The notes beneath the pieces were generated by a model. It had not been told where the DNA came from, searched no databases, and saw only the letters and a list, made by a program, of their open reading frames with translations. A DNA stretch of 64,000 bases from Lentzea alba. Lineage in GTDB: Bacteria > Actinomycetota > Actinomycetes > Mycobacteriales > Pseudonocardiaceae. Position numbers and translations under genes: made by a program. Below are positions 17,062 to 24,813 of this stretch, piece after piece. The first letter of the stretch is position 1. Each line of letters opens with the position of its first letter. The DNA is taken from the NCBI RefSeq assembly GCF_011067745.1, contig NZ_JAAMPJ010000006.1, forward strand, positions 515,676 through 579,675. The letters are read 5' to 3'.

Positions 17062-18579
17062 GTGGAACAACTGCTCAACGGCTTCGCGACAGCGCTGACG
17101 CCGACACACCTGCTGCTCGCCGCTGTCGGCGTACTGCTGGGCACCGCAATCGGTGTCCTGCCGGGCATCGGACCGGCCATGGCGGTGGCGCTGCTGCTGC
17201 CCGTCACCTACGGCATGGAGCCGACCGGCGCGTTCATCATGTTCGCGGGCATCTACTACGGCGGCATGTTCGGCGGTTCGACGACGTCGATCCTGCTGAA
17301 CACACCGGGTGAGAGCGCCGCGGTCGTCGCCGCCTTCGAGGGCAATCCCATGGCCCGCAAGGGTCGTGGTGCGCAAGCGCTTGCCGCCGCTGCCATCGGC
17401 CATTTCACCGGCGGCATCATCGGCACGATCCTGATCGTCCTGCTGGCGCCGTTCGTGGCCAAGCACGCTGTCGACATCGGCGCGCCCGACCTGTTCGCGG
17501 TCATGGTGCTGGCGTTCATCGCCGTCACCTCGGTGCTGGGTGCGTCGCGGATCCGCGGGTTCGCCTCGTTGCTCATCGGCCTGACGCTCGGCCTGGTCGG
17601 CCTGGACGAGATGACCGGTCAGCAGCGCCTCACGTTCGGCTCGCTGCACCTCGCCGACGGCATCGACATCATCGTCGTCGCGGTGGCGTTGTTCGCGGTC
17701 GGCGAGGCCCTGTGGGTCGCGGCCCACCTGCGGCGCAAGCCGTTCGAACCGATCCCGGTCGGCCGCCCGTGGCTGTCTCGCGCGGATCTGAAGCGCACCT
17801 GGAAGCCGTGGCTGCGCGGCCCGGTGATCGGGTTCCCGTTCGGTGCGATTCCGGCCGGTGGCGCGGAGATCCCGACCTTCCTGTCGTACGTGACGGAGAA
17901 GCGGCTCTCCAAGCACAAGGACGAGTTCGGCAAGGGCGCCATCGAAGGCGTCGCGGGCCCGGAGTCGACGGCGTCCGCGTCCGCCGCCGGCACCCTGGTC
18001 ACGATGCTGACGCTGGGCCTGCCGACCACCGCGGTCGCGGCCGTGATGCTGGCGGCGTTCCAGCAGTACGGCATCCAGCCCGGGCCGCTGCTGTTCCAGC
18101 GGGAAGCCAACCTGGTGTGGGCGCTGATCGCGTCGCTGTTCATCGGCCTGACGCTGCTGCTGGTGCTGAACCTGCCGCTGGCGCCGCTGTGGGCGAAGCT
18201 GCTGCGGATCCCGCGGCCGTACCTCTACGCGGGCATCCTGTTCTTCGCCTCGGTCGGCGCCTACGCGGTGAACGCGGACATCTTCGACCTGCTGCTGATG
18301 TTCGTGATCGGCCTGCTGGGCTTCGCGATGCGCCGCTACGGCCTGCCGGTGCTGCCGGCGATCATCGGCGTGATCCTCGGCCCGGCCGCGGAACAGCAGA
18401 TGCGCCGCGCGTTGCAGCTCTCCGACGGTTCGCTGACCGGCCTGGTGAACACGCCGATGTCGATCATCGTCTACGTGGTCGTCCTGGTGATCCTGTTCTT
18501 CCCGCTGATCAAGAAGTTCCTGCCGAAGCCGACGCCTCCTGCGGCTCCGGCCCCTGAACGCGAGAAGGTCGACGCCTGA
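17062..18579 (+). CDS. tctA: Tripartite tricarboxylate transporter large permease subunit
   Basis: A 505-residue polytopic membrane protein, the transport channel of the system. The family signatures are clear: LLGTAIGVLPGIGPAMAVAL near the N-terminus, YYGGMFGGSTTSILLNTPGE, and the repeat-related GGAEIPTFLSY and TLGLPTTAVAAVMLAAF in the second half, reflecting the internal duplication of TctA. Last gene of the operon; its stop is 10 bases before a strong terminator. Confidence 0.92.
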   Translation: MEQLLNGFATALTPTHLLLAAVGVLLGTAIGVLPGIGPAMAVALLLPVTYGMEPTGAFIMFAGIYYGGMFGGSTTSILLNTPGESAAVVAAFEGNPMARKGRGAQALAAAAIGHFTGGIIGTILIVLLAPFVAKHAVDIGAPDLFAVMVLAFIAVTSVLGASRIRGFASLLIGLTLGLVGLDEMTGQQRLTFGSLHLADGIDIIVVAVALFAVGEALWVAAHLRRKPFEPIPVGRPWLSRADLKRTWKPWLRGPVIGFPFGAIPAGGAEIPTFLSYVTEKRLSKHKDEFGKGAIEGVAGPESTASASAAGTLVTMLTLGLPTTAVAAVMLAAFQQYGIQPGPLLFQREANLVWALIASLFIGLTLLLVLNLPLAPLWAKLLRIPRPYLYAGILFFASVGAYAVNADIFDLLLMFVIGLLGFAMRRYGLPVLPAIIGVILGPAAEQQMRRALQLSDGSLTGLVNTPMSIIVYVVVLVILFFPLIKKFLPKPTPPAAPAPEREKVDA

Positions 18580-18589
18580 TCGCGCGAGA

Positions 18590-18619
18590 AAGCCCCCGCT
18601 CTCCCGGCGGGGGCTTTTT
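18590..18619. terminator. Bidirectional intrinsic terminator
   Basis: A 10-bp perfect stem, AAGCCCCCGC (18590-18599) and GCGGGGGCTT (18607-18616), with a 7-base loop and a T run on the plus strand (to 18619). It separates tctA from the convergent regulator gene, whose stop begins at 18619. Confidence 0.85.
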
Positions 18620-19128
18620 CACGCGCTGCGCACGATCAGGATCGCGAACGGTTTGTCGTTCTCCGGGCCGCTGACCGCGAGCTCGGTCTGCTCGCGCAAC
18701 GTCGCCCACAGCTCCATCACCCGCGCCACCTGCGGCTCGGGCAGTCCGCAGATCGTCACGAACGCCCGCACCTGCTCGGGTTTCGTCGGCAGCTTGCCGC
18801 GCTTGAGCAGCGAGTAGATCTGGCTGCGTGGCAGCACCTGACCGGCCTTGCGGGAGATCTCCGACGGGGTCAGGCCCGACCGCACCTGGATCGTCCGCAG
18901 CAGGTCGATGAACTCGGCCGCCGTCGCCGCCCGCAGCTCGGCGGTCGAGGTCGCGAGCAACGGCAGCGCGGGCTCGGGGTCGATGCCCAGCTCGGTGCCC
19001 AGGATCACGCGCACCTCGCGGTAGACCGCGAGCGCCTCGGCCCGCCGGCCCGATCTGGGCAGCGCGAGCATGAGCTGCGACCACAGGCGGTTCAGGCGCT
19101 CGAGCGGATCGCCGTCGGGACAGGTCAT
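18619..19128 (-). CDS. Truncated SARP-type (BTAD) segment fused to a helix-turn-helix regulator
   Basis: A 169-residue protein. Residues about 8-60 match the end of a bacterial transcriptional activation domain as found in SARP/AfsR regulators (LMLALPRSGRRAEALAVYRE, then LGTELGIDPEP). The rest is a helix-turn-helix like that of a neighbouring gene at 19775-20137 (LTPSEISRKAGQVLPRSQIY, followed by LPEPQVARVMELWATLRE). The OmpR-like DNA-binding domain of a full SARP is absent. The ATG overlaps the stop of the small membrane protein gene (ATGA). A candidate promoter and TTGGAC-type repeats lie upstream of the pair. The role is likely regulatory; targets are unknown. Confidence 0.7.
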   Translation of the reverse strand: MTCPDGDPLERLNRLWSQLMLALPRSGRRAEALAVYREVRVILGTELGIDPEPALPLLATSTAELRAATAAEFIDLLRTIQVRSGLTPSEISRKAGQVLPRSQIYSLLKRGKLPTKPEQVRAFVTICGLPEPQVARVMELWATLREQTELAVSGPENDKPFAILIVRSA

Positions 19129-19391
19129 CGCTCGTTCTCCTGCCAGATCACCGGCGGGTCGGACGGCGGCAGCACGCCGAACCGCGCGCTGAACGGCCGG
19201 ATGCCGATCAGCCGGCTCCTGCTCAACGTGGTGGTCACGGCCATCACGGCACCGGTGGTGGCCACGGCGACGACCGGGGTGTGGCCCTGCGTGAGCATCC
19301 AGCCGGTGAAGACGAACGCGGTCACCACGAGCAGGACGGAGCTGGGACCGGACGACGAACAACGCCTGCGCGAGTGCGGTGGGGTGGTCAT
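19125..19391 (-). CDS. Small membrane protein, unknown function
   Basis: An 88-residue protein with a basic N-terminus (TPPHSRRRC), one or two transmembrane helices (VLLVVTAFVFTGWML and TPVVAVATTGAVMAVTTTL) separated by a short turn, and a cytoplasmic-type C-terminal tail rich in Pro and Arg. AGGAG precedes the ATG by 6 bases. It is first in a two-gene unit with the SARP-like regulator, with overlapping start and stop, so it may hold or modulate that regulator. No family was recognised. Confidence 0.6.
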   Translation of the reverse strand: MTTPPHSRRRCSSSGPSSVLLVVTAFVFTGWMLTQGHTPVVAVATTGAVMAVTTTLSRSRLIGIRPFSARFGVLPPSDPPVIWQENER

Positions 19392-19544
19392 GAGAACTCC
19401 TGGATGGGGGGACCCGGCGCAGGGCGGCACCGTGCGCCGGGGGACCAGCTGATTGCGGAACAGCGACAAGCCGGATGTGCGGAAAGCGTCCCCGCGGTTT
19501 ATTGGCGTTGCCGCGGGACTTTGCGGCATAGCGGCTCGAAGACG

Positions 19545-19573
19545 AGCATGTCACTCAGACGGGTGATTGCCAA
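19545..19573 (-). promoter_or_regulatory. Candidate sigma-70-type promoter for the membrane protein/regulator pair
   Basis: On the minus strand TTGGCA (19573-19568) and CATGCT (19550-19545) are separated by 17 bases. The first of several TTGGAC-like repeats begins 11 bases upstream of the -35 element, the usual relation between activator repeats and a promoter. The leader would be about 150 bases. The whole 383-base stretch 19392-19774 holds no gene. Confidence 0.45.
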
Positions 19574-19583
19574 CTGAATCGCC

Positions 19584-19732
19584 GTCCAGGTTTTTCATGT
19601 CCCTGCCCAACGGCGTCCGAATCCGTCCAACGAAGTCCAACTGTCCAGCTTTTGTCATCTTTGCCGACGCTCCTGACCACCCGATGGTCAATTGGTCGTA
19701 TTGACACCGTCCAATGCCGTCCAACCGTCTGG
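19584..19732 (-). repeat. Two arrays of TTGGAC-type hexamers with 10-base spacing
   Basis: Read on the plus strand, hexamers start at 19605 (GCCCAA), 19615 (GTCCGA), 19625 (GTCCAA) and 19635 (GTCCAA), exactly 10 bases apart, then GTCCAG at 19643, with a further GTCCAG at 19584. A second group has GTCCAA at 19709 and 19719 and GTCTGG at 19727. The 25-base blocks 19624-19648 and 19708-19732 agree at 19 positions and share the 10-then-8 spacing. Such helically phased direct repeats are typical binding arrays of SARP-type activators, though those usually have 11- or 22-base periods. Confidence 0.6.
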
Positions 19733-19774
19733 CCGGTGGTTCTGCGGACCGTTAGGGTTGCGAACGTGCCGGAT

Positions 19775-20137
19775 TCATTCCGGCGGTGAGAAACCCCTGG
19801 CCGAGCTTTGGACCAGCTGAGCAGCGGGGTGCGGCCTTCTGTTGGCGCAGGAGGCCGCCACGCGCCGCCACTGCTCCACCCAGGCCTCCAGCGCCTCCGG
19901 CGTCTCCCTGCATCCGGTCAGGAACGCTCGCAGCGTGCCCTCCTGCTTCGGGAACGTGATCGTGCACATCGCGTGCGCCGTGCTCTTGGGCAACATCAGG
20001 TCGCCGCTGTTGTCCGCGACCTGCTGGTACGAGAGTCCTTTCCACTTCCGCAGCTGGTTCAGTGCTTGAACGAATTCGGCACGTGCGGTGGCGCGGCATG
20101 CCGTCGCGAACGGACTGTCGTCCTCGCTGAGCGACAT
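19775..20137 (-). CDS. Helix-turn-helix regulator
   Basis: A 120-residue DNA-binding protein of the short helix-turn-helix type common in Pseudonocardiales: FVQALNQLRKWKGLSYQQVA, then SGDLMLPKSTAHAMCTI as the recognition region, and a C-terminal helix with EALEAWVEQWRRVA. The fold and spacing resemble the second half of the regulator encoded at 18619-19128. A strong AGGAGG ribosome site lies 9-10 bases before the ATG, and TATTAT on the minus strand at 20179-20174 is a convincing -10 element. Targets are unknown. Confidence 0.72.
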   Translation of the reverse strand: MSLSEDDSPFATACRATARAEFVQALNQLRKWKGLSYQQVADNSGDLMLPKSTAHAMCTITFPKQEGTLRAFLTGCRETPEALEAWVEQWRRVAASCANRRPHPAAQLVQSSARGFSPPE

Positions 20138-20173
20138 CGTGTTCGGTCCTCCTGCGCTGTTTTGTGAGCGCCG

Positions 20174-20179
20174 ATAATA
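20174..20179 (-). promoter_or_regulatory. -10 element upstream of the helix-turn-helix regulator
   Basis: TATTAT on the minus strand, 36 bases before the ATG at 20137. No good TTGACA-type -35 element sits at the right distance. This AT-rich hexamer stands out in the G/C-rich surroundings. Confidence 0.4.
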
Positions 20180-20267
20180 CCGATGTGTCCAGCTTCTACG
20201 TCGAACCGTGATGCGCGTGGCGATATTCCATGATCGGCGAACTGAGAATTGGTTCGTACCAACCAGA

Positions 20268-20296
20268 AACGGCCGCCCCTGTTCGGGACGGCCGTT
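20268..20296 (-). terminator. Terminator behind iolA
   Basis: An 8-bp stem, AACGGCCG (20268-20275) with CGGCCGTT (20289-20296), extended by inner C/G pairs. On the minus strand it follows the iolA stop by 16 bases and is itself followed by TTTCTGGTT. Confidence 0.65.
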
Positions 20297-20311
20297 GGAG
20301 ACTGCGCCTGC

Positions 20312-21805
20312 TCAGCCGTGCGTCGGGAAGCCCAGGTTCACGCCGTGCTGCTGCGGCCACCGAGCCGTGATCGCCTTTGCGCGGGTGTAGAACTTCACGC
20401 CCTCGGCGCCGTGCACGTGCGTGTCGCCGAACAACGAATCCTTCCAACCGCCGAACGAGTAGTAGGCCATCGGTACGGGAATCGGCACGTTGATGCCGAC
20501 CATGCCGACGTGCACCCGCCGCTGGAACTCGCGGGCGGCCAGGCCGTCACCGGTGTAGATCGCGGTGCCGTTGCCGTACTGGTTGCTGTTCACCAGTTCG
20601 AGGGCGTCCTCGAACGTCTCGGCGCGCACGACCGACAGCACCGGGCCGAAGATCTCGTCGGTGTAGATCGTCATGTCCGTGGAGACGTGGTCGAACAACG
20701 TCGGCGCGAGCCAGAAGCCGTCGGCGTGACCCTCCGGCGCGTAGCCGCGGCCGTCGACCACCAGCGTGGCACCGGCGGCCTCGCCCGCGTCCACGTAGGA
20801 CCGGACCTTGTCCCGGTGCACGCCGGTGACCAGTGGGCCCATCTGGGCGGACGGATCCGTGCCGGGCAGCACCGACGGGTGCAGGTCCCGCGTCCGCGCA
20901 GCGATCTTGGCGACCAGTTCGTCGCCGGTCTCGCCCACCGCCACGACCACGGAGATCGCCATGCAGCGCTCGCCGGCGGAGCCGTAACCAGCGGAAACAG
21001 CGGCGTCGGCAGCGACGTCGAGGTCGGCGTCCGGCAGCACCACCATGTGGTTCTTCGCGCCGCCCAGCGCCTGCACGCGCTTCCCGGCCGCCGTGCCGCG
21101 GGTGTAGACGTGCCGGGCGATCGGGGTCGAGCCGACGAACGAGGCCGCGGCCACGTCCGGGTGGTCCAGCAGCGCGTTCACCGCGAAGGCATCGCCCTGC
21201 AGGACGTTCAGCACGCCATCGGGCAGGCCGGCCTCCTGGAACAGCTCGGCCAGCCGCACCGATGCCGACGGGTCGCGCTCGGAAGGCTTGAGGATGAACG
21301 TGTTTCCGGTCGCGATGGCGATGGGGAACATCCACATCGGCACCATCACGGGGAAGTTGAACGGCGTGATGCCCGCGACGACACCGAGCGGCTGCCGCAG
21401 CGAATAGGCGTCGACACCGCGCGAGACCTGCTCGGAGTGCTCGCCCTTCAGCAGCTGCGGGATGCCGCACGCGAACTCGACGACCTCAAGCCCGCGCTGC
21501 ACCTCGCCGGCGGCGTCGGACAGCACCTTGCCGTGCTCGGACGTGATGATCGCGGCGAGCTCGTCGCGTGCCTCGTGCAGCAGGTGGCGGTAGGCGAACA
21601 GGATCCGTGAACGCGTCGACAACGACGACTCGGCCCAGGACTGCGCGGCCTTCAGGGAGGAGGCGACGGCCAGGTCGACGTCGGCCTGCTCGGCCAGCAC
21701 GACCTGCGCGGCGACGGAGCCGGTGGCCGGGTTGAAGACGTCGGACGTGCGGGACGACACCCCCGTGGTGCGGGCGCCGTCGATCCAGTGGGGGATGGTG
21801 CTCAA
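20312..21805 (-). CDS. iolA: Methylmalonate-semialdehyde dehydrogenase (CoA-acylating), inositol pathway
   Basis: Last step of inositol catabolism: malonate semialdehyde to acetyl-CoA and CO2 (also methylmalonate semialdehyde to propionyl-CoA). The 497-residue aldehyde dehydrogenase has GVVAGITPFNFPVMVPMWMF, the NAD site region VGSTPIARHVY, and the nucleophile Cys in AGERCMAISV; this Cys context and the lack of the usual general-base Glu (LGGAKNHMVV) are typical of the CoA-acylating MMSDH group. It starts at TTG, overlapping the TGA of the LacI-type repressor gene (TTGA), with AGGAGG 7 bases upstream, so it is transcribed with the repressor and divergently from the rest of the pathway. Confidence 0.92.
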   Translation of the reverse strand: MSTIPHWIDGARTTGVSSRTSDVFNPATGSVAAQVVLAEQADVDLAVASSLKAAQSWAESSLSTRSRILFAYRHLLHEARDELAAIITSEHGKVLSDAAGEVQRGLEVVEFACGIPQLLKGEHSEQVSRGVDAYSLRQPLGVVAGITPFNFPVMVPMWMFPIAIATGNTFILKPSERDPSASVRLAELFQEAGLPDGVLNVLQGDAFAVNALLDHPDVAAASFVGSTPIARHVYTRGTAAGKRVQALGGAKNHMVVLPDADLDVAADAAVSAGYGSAGERCMAISVVVAVGETGDELVAKIAARTRDLHPSVLPGTDPSAQMGPLVTGVHRDKVRSYVDAGEAAGATLVVDGRGYAPEGHADGFWLAPTLFDHVSTDMTIYTDEIFGPVLSVVRAETFEDALELVNSNQYGNGTAIYTGDGLAAREFQRRVHVGMVGINVPIPVPMAYYSFGGWKDSLFGDTHVHGAEGVKFYTRAKAITARWPQQHGVNLGFPTHG

Positions 21806-22803
21806 CGCAAGCCTCCTGGTGGGGCGGTCGTGTTCCGAACGACGAGAGAGGGATTGAGGAGATGGCGCACGGGGTCGGTGCGCTCGTCGCGAACTCGCTG
21901 CAGCAGAGCGAGAGCTGCCAACCGGCCGAACTCGGCACGGGGCTGGTCGATCGTGGTCAGGGAGACGTGGCGGAGCGCCGCCAGCGACGTGTTGTCGTAC
22001 CCCACGACGGAAACATCGGCCGGAACGCGCAAACCCGCGTCTTCCAACGCCGAAATGGCACCCACGGCGTTGAAGTCGTTGCAGGACAGGATGGCCGTGG
22101 GCAACGAACCATCAGCGATCAACGAACGGATCGCGCGTGCGCCGGCCGCGTCGGTGTACTCGGAGGAGACGACCTGAGGCGCCAACCCGTGCGCCTCCAT
22201 GGCGGTGACGTACCCACGCCGACGAGGTCCGGCCTGAGTGCCTTCACCACCGTCCAAATGAGCGATCCGCTTGTGCCCCAACGACACCAGGTGGTCGACG
22301 GCCAGTCGCGCGCCCTGCTCGCCGTCGTCGTTCACGGTATCCACAGTGGACACCCGCGACGAACGGGCCACGAGCACGATCGGGAGTTGTTCGGCGGCCT
22401 TGCCGATGGCCGTCGCGGGCACCACGGGCGACAGCAGGATCAAACCGGCGGGGCGGAAGGACAGCAGCGATTCCAGGGCTCGGCGTTCGCGAGCGGGCGA
22501 GCGGCCACCGGTGTTGATGATGATGTCGAACCCCTGCTCGCGTGCCACCTCGTCGATGCCGTCCACGACTTCGGCGAAGAACGCGTTGTGCAGGTCCGAA
22601 ACCATCACGCCGAGCACCGTCGACGTGCGCGAGGCCAGTGAACGCGCCATGGCGTGCGGCGAGTACCCGAGCTCCTCGGCGGCCTTCAGCACAGCGGTGC
22701 GTCGCATCTCGCTCACCTTGGGTGAACCGCGCATCACCAGTGACACCAGTGCACGGGACACGCCCGCCCGCAGAGCGACGTCTTCCATCGTCGGCCTGAC
22801 CAC
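21802..22803 (-). CDS. LacI-family repressor of the inositol genes (iolR-like)
   Basis: A 333-residue regulator with an N-terminal LacI helix-turn-helix (MEDVALRAGVSRALVSLVMR), hinge (ELGYSPHAMARSLAS) and periplasmic-binding-like sensor domain (VLGVMVSDLHNAFFAEVVDG, SVVGYDNTSLAALRHVSLTT, TIDQP). The GTG start is chosen for the GGGAGGTGG ribosome site. Two palindromes of LacI type lie in the 135 bases between this gene and iolG, so it very likely represses both directions, with inositol or an early intermediate as inducer. The inducer is an inference. Confidence 0.88.
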   Translation of the reverse strand: MVRPTMEDVALRAGVSRALVSLVMRGSPKVSEMRRTAVLKAAEELGYSPHAMARSLASRTSTVLGVMVSDLHNAFFAEVVDGIDEVAREQGFDIIINTGGRSPARERRALESLLSFRPAGLILLSPVVPATAIGKAAEQLPIVLVARSSRVSTVDTVNDDGEQGARLAVDHLVSLGHKRIAHLDGGEGTQAGPRRRGYVTAMEAHGLAPQVVSSEYTDAAGARAIRSLIADGSLPTAILSCNDFNAVGAISALEDAGLRVPADVSVVGYDNTSLAALRHVSLTTIDQPRAEFGRLAALALLQRVRDERTDPVRHLLNPSLVVRNTTAPPGGLR

Positions 22804-22874
22804 CTGGAACCACCTCCCCTCACGTCACGAGCAGGAAACCCGCCCTTGACACCCGTGTGACCGAAGCTACAGCA

Positions 22875-22904
22875 TTGGAGCGCTCCAACCAATAGAGCGC
22901 TCTA
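22875..22904. promoter_or_regulatory. Paired LacI-type operators
   Basis: Two perfect palindromes with the central GAGCGCTC core: TTGGAGCGCTCCAA (22875-22888) and TAGAGCGCTCTA (22893-22904), centred 17 bases apart. They lie between the repressor-iolA unit and iolG, 29-71 bases from the respective starts, so binding could block both promoters. The CG-centred palindrome is the standard half-site arrangement for LacI-family proteins. Confidence 0.85.
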
Positions 22905-22938
22905 ACACATCACCGGCGATGAACAGGGGAAACCTGCG

Positions 22939-23934
22939 ATGCGGATCGGAGTAGCGGGTGTCGGCAGGATCGGCACCATGCACGCGACCAACCTCGCCGC
23001 ACTGGATCGAGTCGACGAGGTGCTTCTCTTCGACCCGGTGCCCGGTCGTGCTGCGCAGGCGTCGGCTGAGCTGAGCAGGACCAAGGCGGTGGACGACCTC
23101 GACACGTTGCTCGGCAACGTCGACGGCGTCCTGCTCGCCACGCCGACCGACACCCACCCCGAGATGCTCCGCGCGGCGATCGGGCGAGGGGTCCCCACGC
23201 TGTGCGAGAAGCCGATCGCGAGCGACCTCGCCGCGATGACCGCGCTGGTCGAGGACGTCGAGAAGTCCGGCGTCGAGGTGTTGGTGGGCTTCCAGCGCCG
23301 GTTCGACCCGGCCATCTACGAGCTGAACCGCCGCATCCGCGCGGGCGAGGTCGGCGACATCTACCTGGTCAGGGCCGTCGGCAACGACGCGAACCCGCCG
23401 GACTTCTCCTACCTGCCCGCCTCCGGCGGCATCTTCCGCGACCTGCTGATCCACGACCTGGACTGCGTGCCGTGGCTGGTCGGCGAGCCGGTCGTCGAGG
23501 TCTACGCGAGCGGTTCCGTGCTGGTGCACCAGGCGTTCGCGGACGCTGACGACGTCGACAACGCCGTCGTGATGCTGAAGTTCGCTGGTGGCGCGCACGC
23601 CACGTTGGCGGGCGGGCGGCACGACCCGGTCGGCTACGACCACCGCATCGAGGTGCTGGGCAGCAAGGACTCCCTGGTCGCCGGCGTCGACCCGAAGACC
23701 CCGCTGAACTCGCTGGAGCCCGGCGGTCACGTGGCCGGACCGGACGCCTACCCCGGCTTCCCGGAGCGCTTCCACCGCGCGTACGTCAACGAGATGAACC
23801 TGTTCACGCAGGTCATCAAGGGCGAGGTCGCGAACCCGTCGCCGGCGCGGGAGAGTTTGATCAGCCTTCGCCTGGCCGAAGCGTGTGAGCAGTCGCGTCG
23901 CAGCGGCGCACCGGTGAAGATCGAGGGGAACTGA
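22939..23934 (+). CDS. iolG: Inositol 2-dehydrogenase (Gfo/Idh/MocA family)
   Basis: NAD-dependent oxidation of myo-inositol to scyllo-inosose, the entry step. The 331-residue protein has the Rossmann motif GVAGVGRIGTMHA, ATPTDTHPEML, the catalytic-lysine motif LCEKPIA, and FRDLLIHDLDCVPWLVGE with the Asp/His residues of the active site. First gene of the long catabolic operon, directly behind the paired operators. A paralogous specificity (scyllo- or chiro-inositol) cannot be excluded. Confidence 0.88.
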   Translation: MRIGVAGVGRIGTMHATNLAALDRVDEVLLFDPVPGRAAQASAELSRTKAVDDLDTLLGNVDGVLLATPTDTHPEMLRAAIGRGVPTLCEKPIASDLAAMTALVEDVEKSGVEVLVGFQRRFDPAIYELNRRIRAGEVGDIYLVRAVGNDANPPDFSYLPASGGIFRDLLIHDLDCVPWLVGEPVVEVYASGSVLVHQAFADADDVDNAVVMLKFAGGAHATLAGGRHDPVGYDHRIEVLGSKDSLVAGVDPKTPLNSLEPGGHVAGPDAYPGFPERFHRAYVNEMNLFTQVIKGEVANPSPARESLISLRLAEACEQSRRSGAPVKIEGN

Positions 23935-23938
23935 GGAC

Positions 23939-24799
23939 ATGGCGAAGATCGCTGGGGCACCGATCTCCTGGGGCGTGTGCGAGGTTCCGGGCTGGGGCAA
24001 CGTCCTGCCCGCGACCACCGTGCTGGGCGAGATGAACGAGCTGGGTCTCACGGCCACCGAGCTCGGCCCGCCCGACTACCTGCCCGCCGACCCCGCCTCG
24101 TTGAAGGCACTGCTCAGCGAGTTCGAACTGACGCTGGTCGGCGGGTTCCTCGCGGTCACGCTGCACACCGACGTCCAGTCCACTCTGGACGAAGCCGACC
24201 GGGTGGCCGGAATCCTCAAGGCCGGTGGCGCCGAGGTGCTCGTGCTCGCCGCCGCGACGGGCCTGGACGGCTACGACGAGACGCCGCAGCTCACCGACGA
24301 CGAGTGGAACACCCTCGTCGACACCTGCGCGAAGATCCGGGAGATCGCCGCGGAGCACGGTCTGAGCACCGTGCTGCACCCGCACGTGGGCACCCACGTC
24401 GAGCGGGAGGCGGAGGTCACCAGGTTCCTCGCGGACTCCGATCTCCAGCTCTGCCTGGACACCGGCCACCTCCTCATCGGTGGCACGGACCCGGTCGAGC
24501 TGGCGCGCCGCTACCCGGACCGGATCGGTCACGTGCACCTCAAGGACGTGCGTGACGAGATCGCGGCGAAGGTGCGCAGCGGCGAGCTCAGTTACACCGA
24601 TGCCGTGGAACAGGGCATCTACGTGCCGCTCGGGGACGGCGACGTGGACGTGGAAGCGCTGGTGAAGCTCGTTCAGGAGGCGGGCTACACCGGTTGGTTC
24701 GTGCTTGAGCAGGACACCCAGCTCAAGGACGGAAGTCCAGTGGACAAGCCACTGAAGGACACCGGGCGCAGCCTCGCGCACCTCAGCAAGATCCTCTGA
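23939..24799 (+). CDS. Inosose dehydratase/isomerase-type TIM barrel (IolE/IolI-like)
   Basis: A 286-residue xylose-isomerase-like TIM barrel. It begins IAGAPISWGVCEVPGWG, as in IolE-type inosose dehydratases, and has metal-ligand candidates in VLHPHVGTHVE, CLDTGHLLIGG, and HVHLKDV, plus WFVLEQDTQL at the end. In this operon it is the only candidate for dehydration of 2-inosose, so dehydratase is more likely than isomerase. Overlap of the two families makes the exact symbol uncertain. It follows iolG after 4 bases. Confidence 0.8.
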   Translation: MAKIAGAPISWGVCEVPGWGNVLPATTVLGEMNELGLTATELGPPDYLPADPASLKALLSEFELTLVGGFLAVTLHTDVQSTLDEADRVAGILKAGGAEVLVLAAATGLDGYDETPQLTDDEWNTLVDTCAKIREIAAEHGLSTVLHPHVGTHVEREAEVTRFLADSDLQLCLDTGHLLIGGTDPVELARRYPDRIGHVHLKDVRDEIAAKVRSGELSYTDAVEQGIYVPLGDGDVDVEALVKLVQEAGYTGWFVLEQDTQLKDGSPVDKPLKDTGRSLAHLSKIL

Positions 24800-24813
24800 A
24801 GGGACTGGAGACG

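Noticed and set aside
18619..19554. Longer version of the SARP-like regulator starting upstream of 19128
   Set aside because: The added N-terminus would be antisense-like Arg-rich sequence overlapping the small membrane protein gene; the ATG at 19128 overlaps that gene's stop as in other coupled pairs.
20249..20262. Short palindrome TTGGT-n4-ACCAA upstream of the helix-turn-helix gene
   Set aside because: Only 5-bp arms and a single copy; may be chance.
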